Shown here piece by piece: positions 8,689 to 17,941 of a stretch of 49,571 nt of DNA. The DNA lies in the NCBI RefSeq assembly GCF_001557115.1, contig NZ_LSKQ01000272.1, positions 1 through 49,571 on the forward strand, in the 5' to 3' direction. Under the pieces are notes generated by a model, which searched no databases, was not told the origin of the DNA, and saw nothing but the letters and a program-made list of their open reading frames with translations. The first letter of the stretch is position 1; each line of letters starts with the position of its first letter. Position numbers and translations under genes: made by a program. The DNA comes from Erythrobacter sp. CCH5-A1. GTDB taxonomy: Bacteria > Pseudomonadota > Alphaproteobacteria > Sphingomonadales > Sphingomonadaceae.

Positions 8689-9390
8689 CTAGATCCGCGC
8701 GCCGAGCCCGAACACCCCGATCAGCACCGGATCGCGGGTAGCCTCCGGATTGGCGCGGATCGCAGCTTCCTCGCGGCCGATCTCGCCCCAGATGGCATCG
8801 TCGATCTGACGGCCGAAGCGGTCGGCAACGCCCGCAACATCGACACCGGTGAGCGCATTGAGCGCCTGGCCGAGCACCGGATCGCGGCTGACGCGCAGTG
8901 CATCGCCAAGTTCCGGCACCACCGCATCGAGCAGCGCCGTGCCGAGTTCCTGGCGCAGGTAGAGGCTCGCCGCATCCGGCCCGCCGCGTACCAGCGCAAG
9001 CGCGTTCTCGAAACCGATAACCCGGATCGCGTCGGTCACCACGGGCGCAGCGCGAAAGCTCGCGTCGATCGCAAGGCTCGCGAAACGCTCCTCGAGCCGG
9101 TCCTTGACCAATTGCGAGGTGAGGATGCGCGTCAGCACGTCGCCGCGGGTGCCCAGCGTCTCGGCAAGCCCGAGCCGTGCGACCTGTTCGTCCCAGAAGC
9201 CGCCCGGCGCGGTGAGGCGCGCGAAGGCATTTTCCGTGGCGAGCAGCAGCATCCGCCGCACCGCTTCGACCAGACTGAACCCGCCGCCCGTGCTGGCGCA
9301 GGCGGGAAGCAGCAGCAGCGCGCCTGCGCCGGCGGCTCCGGCCAGCAGGCTGCGGCGGGTCGCGGAACGGTTCGTGACAATTGCGGTCAT
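8689..9390 (-). CDS. DUF4197 domain-containing lipoprotein
   Basis: A 233-aa predicted lipoprotein. The N-terminus has TRRS followed by a hydrophobic stretch and the lipobox LPAC (cysteine at about residue 31), then the helical DUF4197 body with repeats such as FWDEQVARLG and DPVLGQALNALTGVD. The function of this family is unknown. The start is ATG 9390 because GGAG lies 9 nt upstream; the TTG five codons earlier overlaps that ribosome-binding site. The arginine pair could also suggest Tat export. It is divergent from priA across 55 bp. Confidence 0.78.
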   Translation of the reverse strand: MTAIVTNRSATRRSLLAGAAGAGALLLLPACASTGGGFSLVEAVRRMLLLATENAFARLTAPGGFWDEQVARLGLAETLGTRGDVLTRILTSQLVKDRLEERFASLAIDASFRAAPVVTDAIRVIGFENALALVRGGPDAASLYLRQELGTALLDAVVPELGDALRVSRDPVLGQALNALTGVDVAGVADRFGRQIDDAIWGEIGREEAAIRANPEATRDPVLIGVFGLGARI

Positions 9391-9445
9391 TGGTCCAGTC
9401 TCCAAGCTTGCCCTTGGCCTATGCCGCTCTCCATATATCTGCGCG

Positions 9446-11614
9446 ATGAACCGAATTCGCCTGCTTGTATTGAACGCCGCCCTCGGCCCGCTGGACTACC
9501 GGCTGCCCGAGGGGATGAGCGCGCCTGCCGGCACGGTGGTGATGGCCCCGCTGGGCCCGCGCAAGGTGATGGGGATCGTGTGGGACGAGGGCCGGTTGCC
9601 GGGTGACGAGATCGCTTTCGAGCGGCTGCGCCCGATTCTCGAGGTGCTCTCCGTCCCGCCCCTGCCCGCGCCGCTCAGGCGGCTGATCGAATGGACCGCA
9701 GACTACTACTGCGCCCCGCTCGCGAGCACCGCGCGCATGGCGCTGGCGAGCGGGGGGGCGCTGGGCGGGCCGGCGACGATGACCGAATACCGGCTGACCG
9801 GCGCGGAATGCGCGGGGCGGCTGACCGCGCAGCGCAGGACAGCGCTGGAGAAGCTGGCGGGCGAGCAGGGCACGATGCGCGAACTCGCCGGGTTGGCGGG
9901 CGTCTCCGAAGGCGTGCTGCGCGGGATGGCGGGCGCGGGGTTGCTGGAGCCGGTGACCGTCGCCATCGACCGCCCCTACCCGCCCGCCAATCCCGACTTC
10001 CACCAGCCCGCGCTGTCGGAGGCGCAAGGCGCGGTCGCGGGCACGCTGGTCGAGGCCGTGCGCGCGGGAAAATTCGCACCCTTCCTGCTCGACGGGGTGA
10101 CCGGATCGGGCAAGACCGAGACCTATTTCGAACCCGTCGCCGAGGCGATCCGGCAGGGGCGGCAGGTGCTGGTTCTGCTCCCCGAAATCGCGCTTACTGA
10201 GAACTTCCTCGCGCGCTTCGAGGCGCGGTTCGGGGCCAAGCCGGTGCTGTGGCACTCCTCGCTGAAATCGACCGAACGGCGGCGGGCATGGCGGGCGATC
10301 GCCGACGGAACCGCGCAGGTGGTGGTCGGCGCGCGCTCGGCGCTGTTCCTGCCCTATGCGAAGCTCGGCCTCATCGTCGTCGACGAGGCGCACGAGATCA
10401 GCTTCAAGCAGGATGACGGGGTGCGCTACAACGCCCGCGACGTTGCCGTGATGCGCGCCCGCTTCGAGGGTCTGCCGGTGATCCTCGCTAGCGCCACCCC
10501 CGCGCTCGAGAGCCTGCACATGGCCGAGATCGGCGTCTACACGAAGCTAGACCTCCCCGCCCGTTTCGGCGGGGCGAGCCTGCCGACGGTGCGCCTCGTA
10601 AACCTCACCGAGGAGAAGCCCGGCAGCCAGCGCTGGCTCGCCGGGCCGCTGATCGAGGCCTTGCGCGATCGGCTGGACAAGGGCGAGCAGTCGCTCCTCT
10701 TCCTCAACCGCCGCGGCTATGCCCCGCTGACCCTGTGCCGCAATTGCGGGCACCGCTTCAAATGTCCGTCCTGCAGCGCATGGCTGGTCGAGCACCGCCT
10801 TTCCGCCCGCCTCGCCTGCCACCATTGCGGCTTCGAGACGCGGGTGCCCGATGCCTGCCCCGAATGCGGCGAGAACGATTGCCTCGTCGCCTGCGGGCCG
10901 GGGGTGGAACGGATCGCGGCCGAAGTCGCCGAGCTGTTCCCCGAAGCGCGGCTCGCGGTGGCGACCAGCGACACCCTTAACACCCCCGACCGCGCAGCCG
11001 CCTTCATCGCGCAGGCCGAAGCCAAGGCGATCGACATCATCATCGGCACGCAGCTGGTGACCAAGGGCTTCCACTTCCCCGACCTGACGCTGGTGGGCGT
11101 GGTCGATGCCGACCTCGGCCTCGAAGGCGGGGAACTGCGCGCGGGCGAGCGCACCTTCTCGCAGATCGCGCAGGTCGCGGGGCGCGCAGGCCGCGGGGCC
11201 AAGCCGGGCGAGGTGCTGATCCAGACCCGCCACCCCGCCGCCCCCGTGATCGCCGCGCTTGCGAACGGCGACCGCGATGCCTTCTACGCAGCCGAAACCC
11301 AAGGCCGCCGTGATGCGGGCGCCCCGCCCTTCGGCAGGTGGGCAGCGATCATCCTGTCCTCCGAGGACGAAAAGGAAGCGCGCGAGGCCGCCCGGCGCCT
11401 CGGCGATGTCCGCCCGCGCCATGCCGACGTCCAGATCCTCGGCCCCGCGCCTGCGCCGCTGTCATTGCTGCGCGGGCGCTATCGCTACCGCTTTCTCGTC
11501 AACGCACGGCGCAGCGCGAATTTGCAGGCGATGCTGAGGGACTGGATCGGGGGCGTGCAATTCGCGCCGGGCGTGCGCGTGGGGATCGACATCGACCCCT
11601 ACTCCTTCGTCTGA
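9446..11614 (+). CDS. priA: Primosomal protein N' (PriA helicase)
   Basis: A 722-aa superfamily 2 DNA helicase that restarts stalled replication forks by loading the replicative helicase. The N-terminal DNA-binding domain is followed by Walker A (GVTGSGKT, about residues 217-225) and the DEAH box at 313-316. The PriA zinc-binding insertion begins with C431-x-x-C434 and continues through the CPSC, CHHC and CPEC pairs; then come helicase motifs IV-VI (GRAGRG). The start is ATG 9446, where homology to PriA begins; the open frame extends 114 codons upstream through the divergent gene and is not used. Confidence 0.97.
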   Translation: MNRIRLLVLNAALGPLDYRLPEGMSAPAGTVVMAPLGPRKVMGIVWDEGRLPGDEIAFERLRPILEVLSVPPLPAPLRRLIEWTADYYCAPLASTARMALASGGALGGPATMTEYRLTGAECAGRLTAQRRTALEKLAGEQGTMRELAGLAGVSEGVLRGMAGAGLLEPVTVAIDRPYPPANPDFHQPALSEAQGAVAGTLVEAVRAGKFAPFLLDGVTGSGKTETYFEPVAEAIRQGRQVLVLLPEIALTENFLARFEARFGAKPVLWHSSLKSTERRRAWRAIADGTAQVVVGARSALFLPYAKLGLIVVDEAHEISFKQDDGVRYNARDVAVMRARFEGLPVILASATPALESLHMAEIGVYTKLDLPARFGGASLPTVRLVNLTEEKPGSQRWLAGPLIEALRDRLDKGEQSLLFLNRRGYAPLTLCRNCGHRFKCPSCSAWLVEHRLSARLACHHCGFETRVPDACPECGENDCLVACGPGVERIAAEVAELFPEARLAVATSDTLNTPDRAAAFIAQAEAKAIDIIIGTQLVTKGFHFPDLTLVGVVDADLGLEGGELRAGERTFSQIAQVAGRAGRGAKPGEVLIQTRHPAAPVIAALANGDRDAFYAAETQGRRDAGAPPFGRWAAIILSSEDEKEAREAARRLGDVRPRHADVQILGPAPAPLSLLRGRYRYRFLVNARRSANLQAMLRDWIGGVQFAPGVRVGIDIDPYSFV

Positions 11615-11649
11615 CGAAACCAACGGGTACCCGAGCGCGTATCCCCCGC

Positions 11650-13202
<1,553 letters not shown>

Positions 13203-13206
<4 letters not shown>

Positions 13207-14087
13207 GCTTTGCGGCGGCGCACCCACCAGGGGGCCATCACCTCGCCCTTGTCGATCGCGCGCTTGACCAGCCACACCCCGAAGCCGCCCGCCAACACCA
13301 CAGCGATCACCGAGGCCTCGAGCCCGAAGGCCCCGCCCGAGATCAGCTCGTTGCCCAACAGCCGCGCGTTGACCACCCCGTCGACATCATTGCCCGACAC
13401 CGGCACGTCCCAGATGAGCCCCTGCGTGACGTTCCAGCCGAAGTGGATCCCGATCGGCACCCACAGGCTGCGGGTCAGCATATAGGCCCCGCCCAGCATC
13501 ACCCCCGCCTCGATCGCGATCGCCGCCGAGGAGAACCATGTGGCGTTGTCGTTGGTGATGTGGACGAAGCCGAACAGCGCCGAGGTGACGATCAGCGCCG
13601 CCCAGCTGCCGCCGAATTCCTCGATCCAGCGGAACAGGATGCCGCGGAAGATGAATTCCTCGAAAAAACCGGCGCTGAAGCCTGCCGCGAACAGCACGAA
13701 GATCCAGTTGCTGAGGCCGCCCCAGCCGTCGATCCGGTAGGCGCCCAGCAGCGCCGCCACGCCGACGATCACGCTGAACAGCACGAAAGCAGCGGCGGCG
13801 CCGAGCCCCAGGCCCCGCGCCGCGCCGGCGAAGGGCAGGTCGTCGTGCTTGCGCTCACCCAAGCGGCGCATCACCAGCTTCTGGCCTAGGATCAGCAGCG
13901 CGATGGTCACGAACACCTGCACCGGCTGCGCGATATCGTCGGGCAGGTCTGCTCCCAGTTCCTTCACCGCAATCGTTGCGATCGCGAGAGCAATCGCGCT
14001 CACTGCGATCGCCGCCAGCATCGCGACCAGCGGGAAGTTCCAGATCCGCTTCCACAGCGGCGGCTTTGCGGCGGTTCCGGTGTCCAT
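13203..14087 (-). CDS. CPBP family intramembrane glutamic endopeptidase
   Basis: A 294-aa polytopic membrane protein of the CPBP/Abi (CAAX protease-like) family. Several hydrophobic helices are followed by the signature E143-E144-x-x-x-R148 (FFEEFIFRG), H176 (FGFVHITN) and H215/N219 (HFGWN), which together form the catalytic site. The preferred start is ATG 14087, preceded by AGGGGAG; a GTG at 14117 would add 10 residues but lacks a ribosome-binding site. It converges on the photolyase with stop codons sharing bases 13203-13206. The substrate is unknown; family roles range from prenyl-protein processing to regulated proteolysis. Confidence 0.85.
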
Positions 14088-14188
14088 GTTCGGCGAGGCT
14101 CCCCTGTCGTTCTTCACGCAAGGGGATGGCGCAGCGCCGTCGCCTTGGCTAGGTCTGGCCGGACAATTATCGACGGAGAGCCGATGCC

Positions 14189-14824
14189 ATGCTGACCATC
14201 CACCACCTGCGCCTGTCGCAATCCGAACGCATCGTCTGGCTCGCCGAGGAGCTGGGGCTGGACTACGACCTCAAGCTCTACAACCGCCGCACCGACAACC
14301 GCCTGGCGCCCGATGAATACAAGGCGCTACACCCGATGGGCATCGCGCCGGTGATCACCGACGGCGACTTCGTGCTGGGCGAGAGCGGGGCGATCATGGA
14401 CTATATCGTCGCGAAATACGCGCCGGACACGCCGCTGGTGCCGGGCGCGGATCACCCCGACTTCGCCGATCACCTGTTCTACTACCACTGGGCCAACGCG
14501 ACCTTCATGACCAATGGCATGATGGCGCTGGTGGCGCAGTTCATGGGCGCGCAGGAATTGCCCTTCTTCGTCGCCGACCGCGTGCAGAAAGGCTGGGCAA
14601 TCGTCGAGAAGCGCCTCGGCGAGGCGGACTATTTCGGCGGTTCGCAGCTGACCACGGCCGACATCATGATGGGCTTCCAGCTCACCACCAGCCGCGCGAT
14701 GAGCGGGATGGGCATCGACCACCTGCCGAACCTCAAGGCGTACCTCGCGCGGATCGGCGAGCGCCCCGCGTATCAGCGCGCGATGGCCAAGTGCGAGCCG
14801 GGGATGCCGCCGAAGCTGGACTAA
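14189..14824 (+). CDS. Glutathione S-transferase family protein
   Basis: A 211-aa cytosolic GST-fold protein. The N-terminal thioredoxin-like domain carries a serine near the usual catalytic position (LRLSQSERIVW), the cis-proline segment GIAPVITDGD, and the ES motif of the glutathione site (LGESGAIMDY). The C-terminal all-helical domain contains the N-capping/hydrophobic-staple-like segment TTADIMM. Length and order are typical. It is divergent from the CPBP gene. Conjugating, peroxidase or binding roles cannot be told apart here. Confidence 0.88.
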   Translation: MLTIHHLRLSQSERIVWLAEELGLDYDLKLYNRRTDNRLAPDEYKALHPMGIAPVITDGDFVLGESGAIMDYIVAKYAPDTPLVPGADHPDFADHLFYYHWANATFMTNGMMALVAQFMGAQELPFFVADRVQKGWAIVEKRLGEADYFGGSQLTTADIMMGFQLTTSRAMSGMGIDHLPNLKAYLARIGERPAYQRAMAKCEPGMPPKLD

Positions 14825-14834
14825 TCGCTCCCCT

Positions 14835-14936
14835 CGTCATTGCGAGGAGCGTAGCGACGCGGCAATCTATGGACGAGCTGTCCAGCTGGCGGAAAACTCA
14901 GGCCATGGATTGCCGCGCCTTCGGCTCGCAATGACG
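14835..14936. repeat. 102-bp palindromic intergenic repeat (CGTCATTGCGAG family)
   Basis: The outer arms CGTCATTGCGAG (14835-14846) and CTCGCAATGACG (14925-14936) are perfect reverse complements. An inner pair, CGCGGCAATC (14858-14867) and GATTGCCGCG (14908-14917), is also perfect. The element lies directly after the GST gene and can fold as one long two-tier stem-loop. Similar CGTCATTGCGAG palindromes are widespread in bacterial intergenic DNA. Confidence 0.9.
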
Positions 14937-14990
14937 AAGTTGGGCAATGGCCCACCCGTCGCCGCGCCCCCGAGCAGTGGCCTCGCCAGC

Positions 14991-15563
14991 CTACTCGCGA
15001 TACTTGTCGTTGCCGACGAAGCCTATCGGGAATCCGTCACGGGCAGAAGCGAACTTGAGCACCGCAAGCAGAACTGCCCAGCGTTCATAACTCACCTGGT
15101 CGAATAGCTCGGCAGACGATGGCTCCAGTCGCACCCGCTGGTCGGCTTCGGCTTGCAGCACCGAGCCCGGCGCAAAACCGGCATGAATTTCCAGTGCCCG
15201 GAGATAATCTGCGAAGGCGGCATAATCGCTCCGCTTCGGGAAGTTCTCCCAAAGCCCCCGCTCCTTGAGCGATATTTCCGCGTCGGCAAGCACCTTCGGG
15301 CGAGCCAGGTCTTCCATCACCCGCAAGTAGGCGCCGAACATCTCGGTGTCTTCGAAGGTTACGATTTCATAGCCCGCCGCCTCGCGGATGCAGACGAAGT
15401 GTTCGGGCTTTGCTTGCGCAGAAGGGGTTATGATGATCTGGATGCTCTGGAGTTCATCCTCATAGCGGACGGTGAAGCCCTCTGACTTCAGCCCGCAGTC
15501 GAGAAGCTTTCGTTCGATCACCTGTTCCTGTGCAACAGGCGGCTCGGGCGGAGTGTCAATCAT
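14991..15563 (-). CDS. Hypothetical protein (190 aa)
   Basis: A 190-aa soluble protein that I do not recognise. It begins MIDTPPEPP and continues with a mixed alpha/beta body (VRYEDELQSIQIIITP, EIVTFEDTEMF, DYLRALEIHAG), with no signal peptide, membrane helix or metal-binding pattern. I used ATG 15563; the frame stays open 31 codons upstream but those residues are arginine/cysteine-rich and antisense-like. Base composition looks a little less GC-rich than neighbouring core genes, which may suggest transfer. It lies 40 bp downstream of ada on the same strand and could be read from that transcript. Confidence 0.6.
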   Translation of the reverse strand: MIDTPPEPPVAQEQVIERKLLDCGLKSEGFTVRYEDELQSIQIIITPSAQAKPEHFVCIREAAGYEIVTFEDTEMFGAYLRVMEDLARPKVLADAEISLKERGLWENFPKRSDYAAFADYLRALEIHAGFAPGSVLQAEADQRVRLEPSSAELFDQVSYERWAVLLAVLKFASARDGFPIGFVGNDKYRE

Positions 15564-15603
15564 GCAGAGGCTTGTAAAGCAAAGCCGAAAATCGGCAAAT
15601 CCT

Positions 15604-16647
15604 TCACACCCCCTCCCGCCGCAGCAACTCCGCCTTGATCTCCAGCCCATAGGCATAGCCCCCCAGCGACCCGTCTGACGCGATCACGCGGTGGCACGGG
15701 ATCAGCACCGCGATGTGGTTCGCCCCGTTTGCGCCGCCCACCGCGCGGCTGGCTTTCGGGTTGCCCAAGGCCGCCGCGAGTTCGCCATAGCTCCGCGTCT
15801 CGCCATGCGGGATGCGGCGCAGTTCGTCCCAGACGCGCTGCTGGAAGGCGGTGCCGTGGACGTCGAGCGGGATGGCGGCGCTGCCGGGGCCGGGTTGCTC
15901 GACTGCCGCCACCACCTGCGCAAACAGCGCGCGGAAGTCATCGCCCGCCGGCACCAGCTCGGCGCGCGGGAACCTTGCCCGCAATTCCGCCTCGCCCTCG
16001 CCGAAAGCGAGGCAGCACACACCCACCTCGGTCGCGGCGACCAGCATCGGCCCGAGCGAAGTCGGCAGCACCGCCCAGTGGATCACGCGGCCCGCGCCGC
16101 CTCTTGTCCAGTCGCTCGGGCGCATTCCCATCCTGCCTTTCGTTTCCGCGTAGAATTGCTCGGGCCCGCTGAAGCCCGCCGCGGCCAGCGCCTCGGTCAC
16201 CCCGAGCCCGCCCGCAAGCGCCTCGCGCACCCGCTCCTCGCGCAAGGCGCGGGCGAAGGCGGCCGGCGAGAGGCCGACGGTGCGCTTGAACAGGCGCTGG
16301 AAGTGCGTGGGCGTGTAGCCGGTGAGGTCGGCGAGTTCATCGAGCGTCATCGCCCCCCGCTCCCGGATCGCGGCGATTGCGGCGAGGACGCAGGCCTCCT
16401 CTGCGCTCTGGCTGCCGGGCGAGCAGCGCTTGCACGCCCTGAGGCCCGCCGCCTCGGCATCGGCGGGGGTGGCGTAGAAGCGCACGTTCTTGCGATGCGG
16501 CGCGCGCGCGGGGCAGCTCGGGCGGCAATAGATGCCGGTCGAGTGGACGCCTGTGACAAAGGCCCCGTCGAACCGCCGGTCCTTGGCGAGCATCGCCTGC
16601 CAGCGGTCCTCGTCGGTGATGTTCTCGTAATGTTTCACGTGGAACAT
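15604..16647 (-). CDS. ada: Ada: O6-methylguanine-DNA methyltransferase / AraC-type regulator
   Basis: A 347-aa trifunctional Ada-like protein that repairs alkylated DNA and senses methyl damage. The N-terminal Ada zinc domain has C41, C45, C72 and C75 (IYCRPSC, ACKRC). A central AraC-type helix-turn-helix (TGYTPTHFQRLFKRTVGLS) follows. The C-terminal methyltransferase domain has the acceptor cysteine C318 in PCHRV. The first ATG (16647) lies in a parS site, so the first six residues MFHVKH are dictated by parS; GTG at residue 4 is an alternative start with GAGG 10 nt upstream. It overlaps the DUF1203 gene by 13 bp. Confidence 0.9.
   Translation of the reverse strand: MFHVKHYENITDEDRWQAMLAKDRRFDGAFVTGVHSTGIYCRPSCPARAPHRKNVRFYATPADAEAAGLRACKRCSPGSQSAEEACVLAAIAAIRERGAMTLDELADLTGYTPTHFQRLFKRTVGLSPAAFARALREERVREALAGGLGVTEALAAAGFSGPEQFYAETKGRMGMRPSDWTRGGAGRVIHWAVLPTSLGPMLVAATEVGVCCLAFGEGEAELRARFPRAELVPAGDDFRALFAQVVAAVEQPGPGSAAIPLDVHGTAFQQRVWDELRRIPHGETRSYGELAAALGNPKASRAVGGANGANHIAVLIPCHRVIASDGSLGGYAYGLEIKAELLRREGV
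16631..16646. promoter_or_regulatory. parS: parS centromere site (ParB-binding)
   Basis: On the minus strand the sequence reads TGTTCCACGTGAAACA, exactly the conserved 16-bp bacterial parS consensus (TGTTNCACGTGAAACA). ParB-CTP loads there to organise and segregate the origin region. It sits across the 3' end of the DUF1203 gene and the 5' end of ada. No parA or parB gene is in the window. It implies an origin-proximal location, by analogy with other alphaproteobacteria. Confidence 0.88.
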
Positions 16648-17120
16648 TCCTCGCCAAAGTGCCGCTCGATGCGCGCGGCAAAGCAGCCATGCATCGCGTT
16701 GTGCGCGTCTATGTAAGCGACTTGCGGATCGGCAAGCAACGCGCGGACTTGCGTGTCGACATCGTCGGCCAACGCCAGCGCTGCGCGGTGAAGGTCGCCG
16801 TTCCCCGTGTAGCCCCGCAGCGCGATCGGTTGGCCGCGCAGGACCGGGGGAAGCGCGTCGACATATTCCGCCGCCTCGGTCGCATTGGCGCGGACATAGA
16901 TCGCGAAAGCGTTGCGGTAGGGGCCCTCGACCGCGTGGTTGGCGTAATTGGTGAGCAACAGCACTTCGCCCGGCGCCGCATCCTCGAGGCTCACGCGGCA
17001 GGGGAAGCGCCCCTCCCCGGCCACCTCGCGCCGCGCCCGGCGGCTGGCGAGACTGGCGTCATCGAGCGCGAGCTGGTCGGCGAAAAGCACGGGGTCGAGG
17101 CCCCTGATGCGGTAGGTTAT
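16635..17120 (-). CDS. DUF1203 domain-containing protein with unclear (possibly AUA) start
   Basis: A DUF1203 protein of about 161 aa. Family signatures include FPCRVSLEDAAPGE, LLTNYANHA and the C-terminal VAYIDAHNAMHGCFAARIE; function is unknown. The homologous N-terminus begins at TYRIRGLDP, and the codon just before it is ATA (17120-17118), 9 nt after a good AAGGGAG ribosome-binding site. The nearest canonical alternative, TTG at 17150, would place that site inside the coding region and has only a weak one of its own. So the true start is AUA, TTG 17150, or a mutated ATG. The stop TGA lies inside parS and overlaps ada. Confidence 0.75.
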   Translation of the reverse strand: MTYRIRGLDPVLFADQLALDDASLASRRARREVAGEGRFPCRVSLEDAAPGEVLLLTNYANHAVEGPYRNAFAIYVRANATEAAEYVDALPPVLRGQPIALRGYTGNGDLHRAALALADDVDTQVRALLADPQVAYIDAHNAMHGCFAARIERHFGEECST

Positions 17121-17210
17121 GGCGTGTGGCTCCCTTGCCGGTAGTTGCAAGGAAGCTTCTGACCGAATTGCACCCGGAGCGCAGCCGGCGGGCTTGCGCT
17201 CAATGTCGCG

Positions 17211-17873
17211 TCAGCGCGCGGGCGCCCGGGCCAGGCTCGCCGCGATACTCCGGCTGCGCTCCTTGAGCGCTTCGAAGGTCACTCCGCTTTCGACAAGTGC
17301 GTAGGAATTGACCGTGAAGAACTGCTGGTCCACCACGGTCAGGCAGCCGCTGGCCAGACCTTTTTTGATCTCCGACCCGACTTGCACGTCGAGATAGACG
17401 AAAAGGTAGACGCAGTCCTTGTCCAGTCCGCCGAAGGTGGGGGCTCCCACCTTGATGGCGTCCGGGCTCCCGGTGCTCTCGGCCATGTTCGCTTCGACCT
17501 GACGACCGGCGGCATCCATTGCTGCCTGCCCGCTGGCCGTCTGCATCTGCCGCGCGAGAATGGCGAGGAACAGCGGCTTGGCAATCTTCACCGGTTCGTT
17601 GCGGATCGGCGTCTTGATATGCGTGTATTCCACGCCAAAGGTGCCGCAGCGATCGAGGTTGGCGTGGGTCACGCTCGACTTGTCGAGCCCGGCGACTGCC
17701 TCGGCCACAGCGACATCGGCTCCGCTCGGGAGGCAGAAGCCCTCGGGCAGAACATAGCTGAAGGCGGTTTCACCGAGCTTGAAGGTCTCGCGCTGTTCGG
17801 CGCGCCCAAGGCTGGGGGTTGCAGCCAGAGCGAGCATGGTCAGTGCTGCCGATATGTTGCGTTTCGTGATCAT
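17211..17873 (-). CDS. Exported hypothetical protein (220 aa)
   Basis: A secreted protein with a clear signal peptide (MITKRNISAALTMLALAATP, cleavage near GRAEQ). The mature domain has paired cysteines (EGFCLPSG, LDRCGTF, DKDCVYLF, ASGCLTVV), so disulfide bonds in the periplasm are plausible. I cannot assign a family. The start is ATG 17873, where the signal peptide begins; the upstream extension is arginine-rich and unsupported. It is divergent from the membrane-anchored protease across 68 bp, so shared regulation is possible. Confidence 0.7.
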   Translation of the reverse strand: MITKRNISAALTMLALAATPSLGRAEQRETFKLGETAFSYVLPEGFCLPSGADVAVAEAVAGLDKSSVTHANLDRCGTFGVEYTHIKTPIRNEPVKIAKPLFLAILARQMQTASGQAAMDAAGRQVEANMAESTGSPDAIKVGAPTFGGLDKDCVYLFVYLDVQVGSEIKKGLASGCLTVVDQQFFTVNSYALVESGVTFEALKERSRSIAASLARAPAR

Positions 17874-17941
17874 TGCCGCCCTCCTTCTGCTTCGATAAAC
17901 CGCATCACATGGCACACGCGCCGGATTCAAGGATTTTTTCA

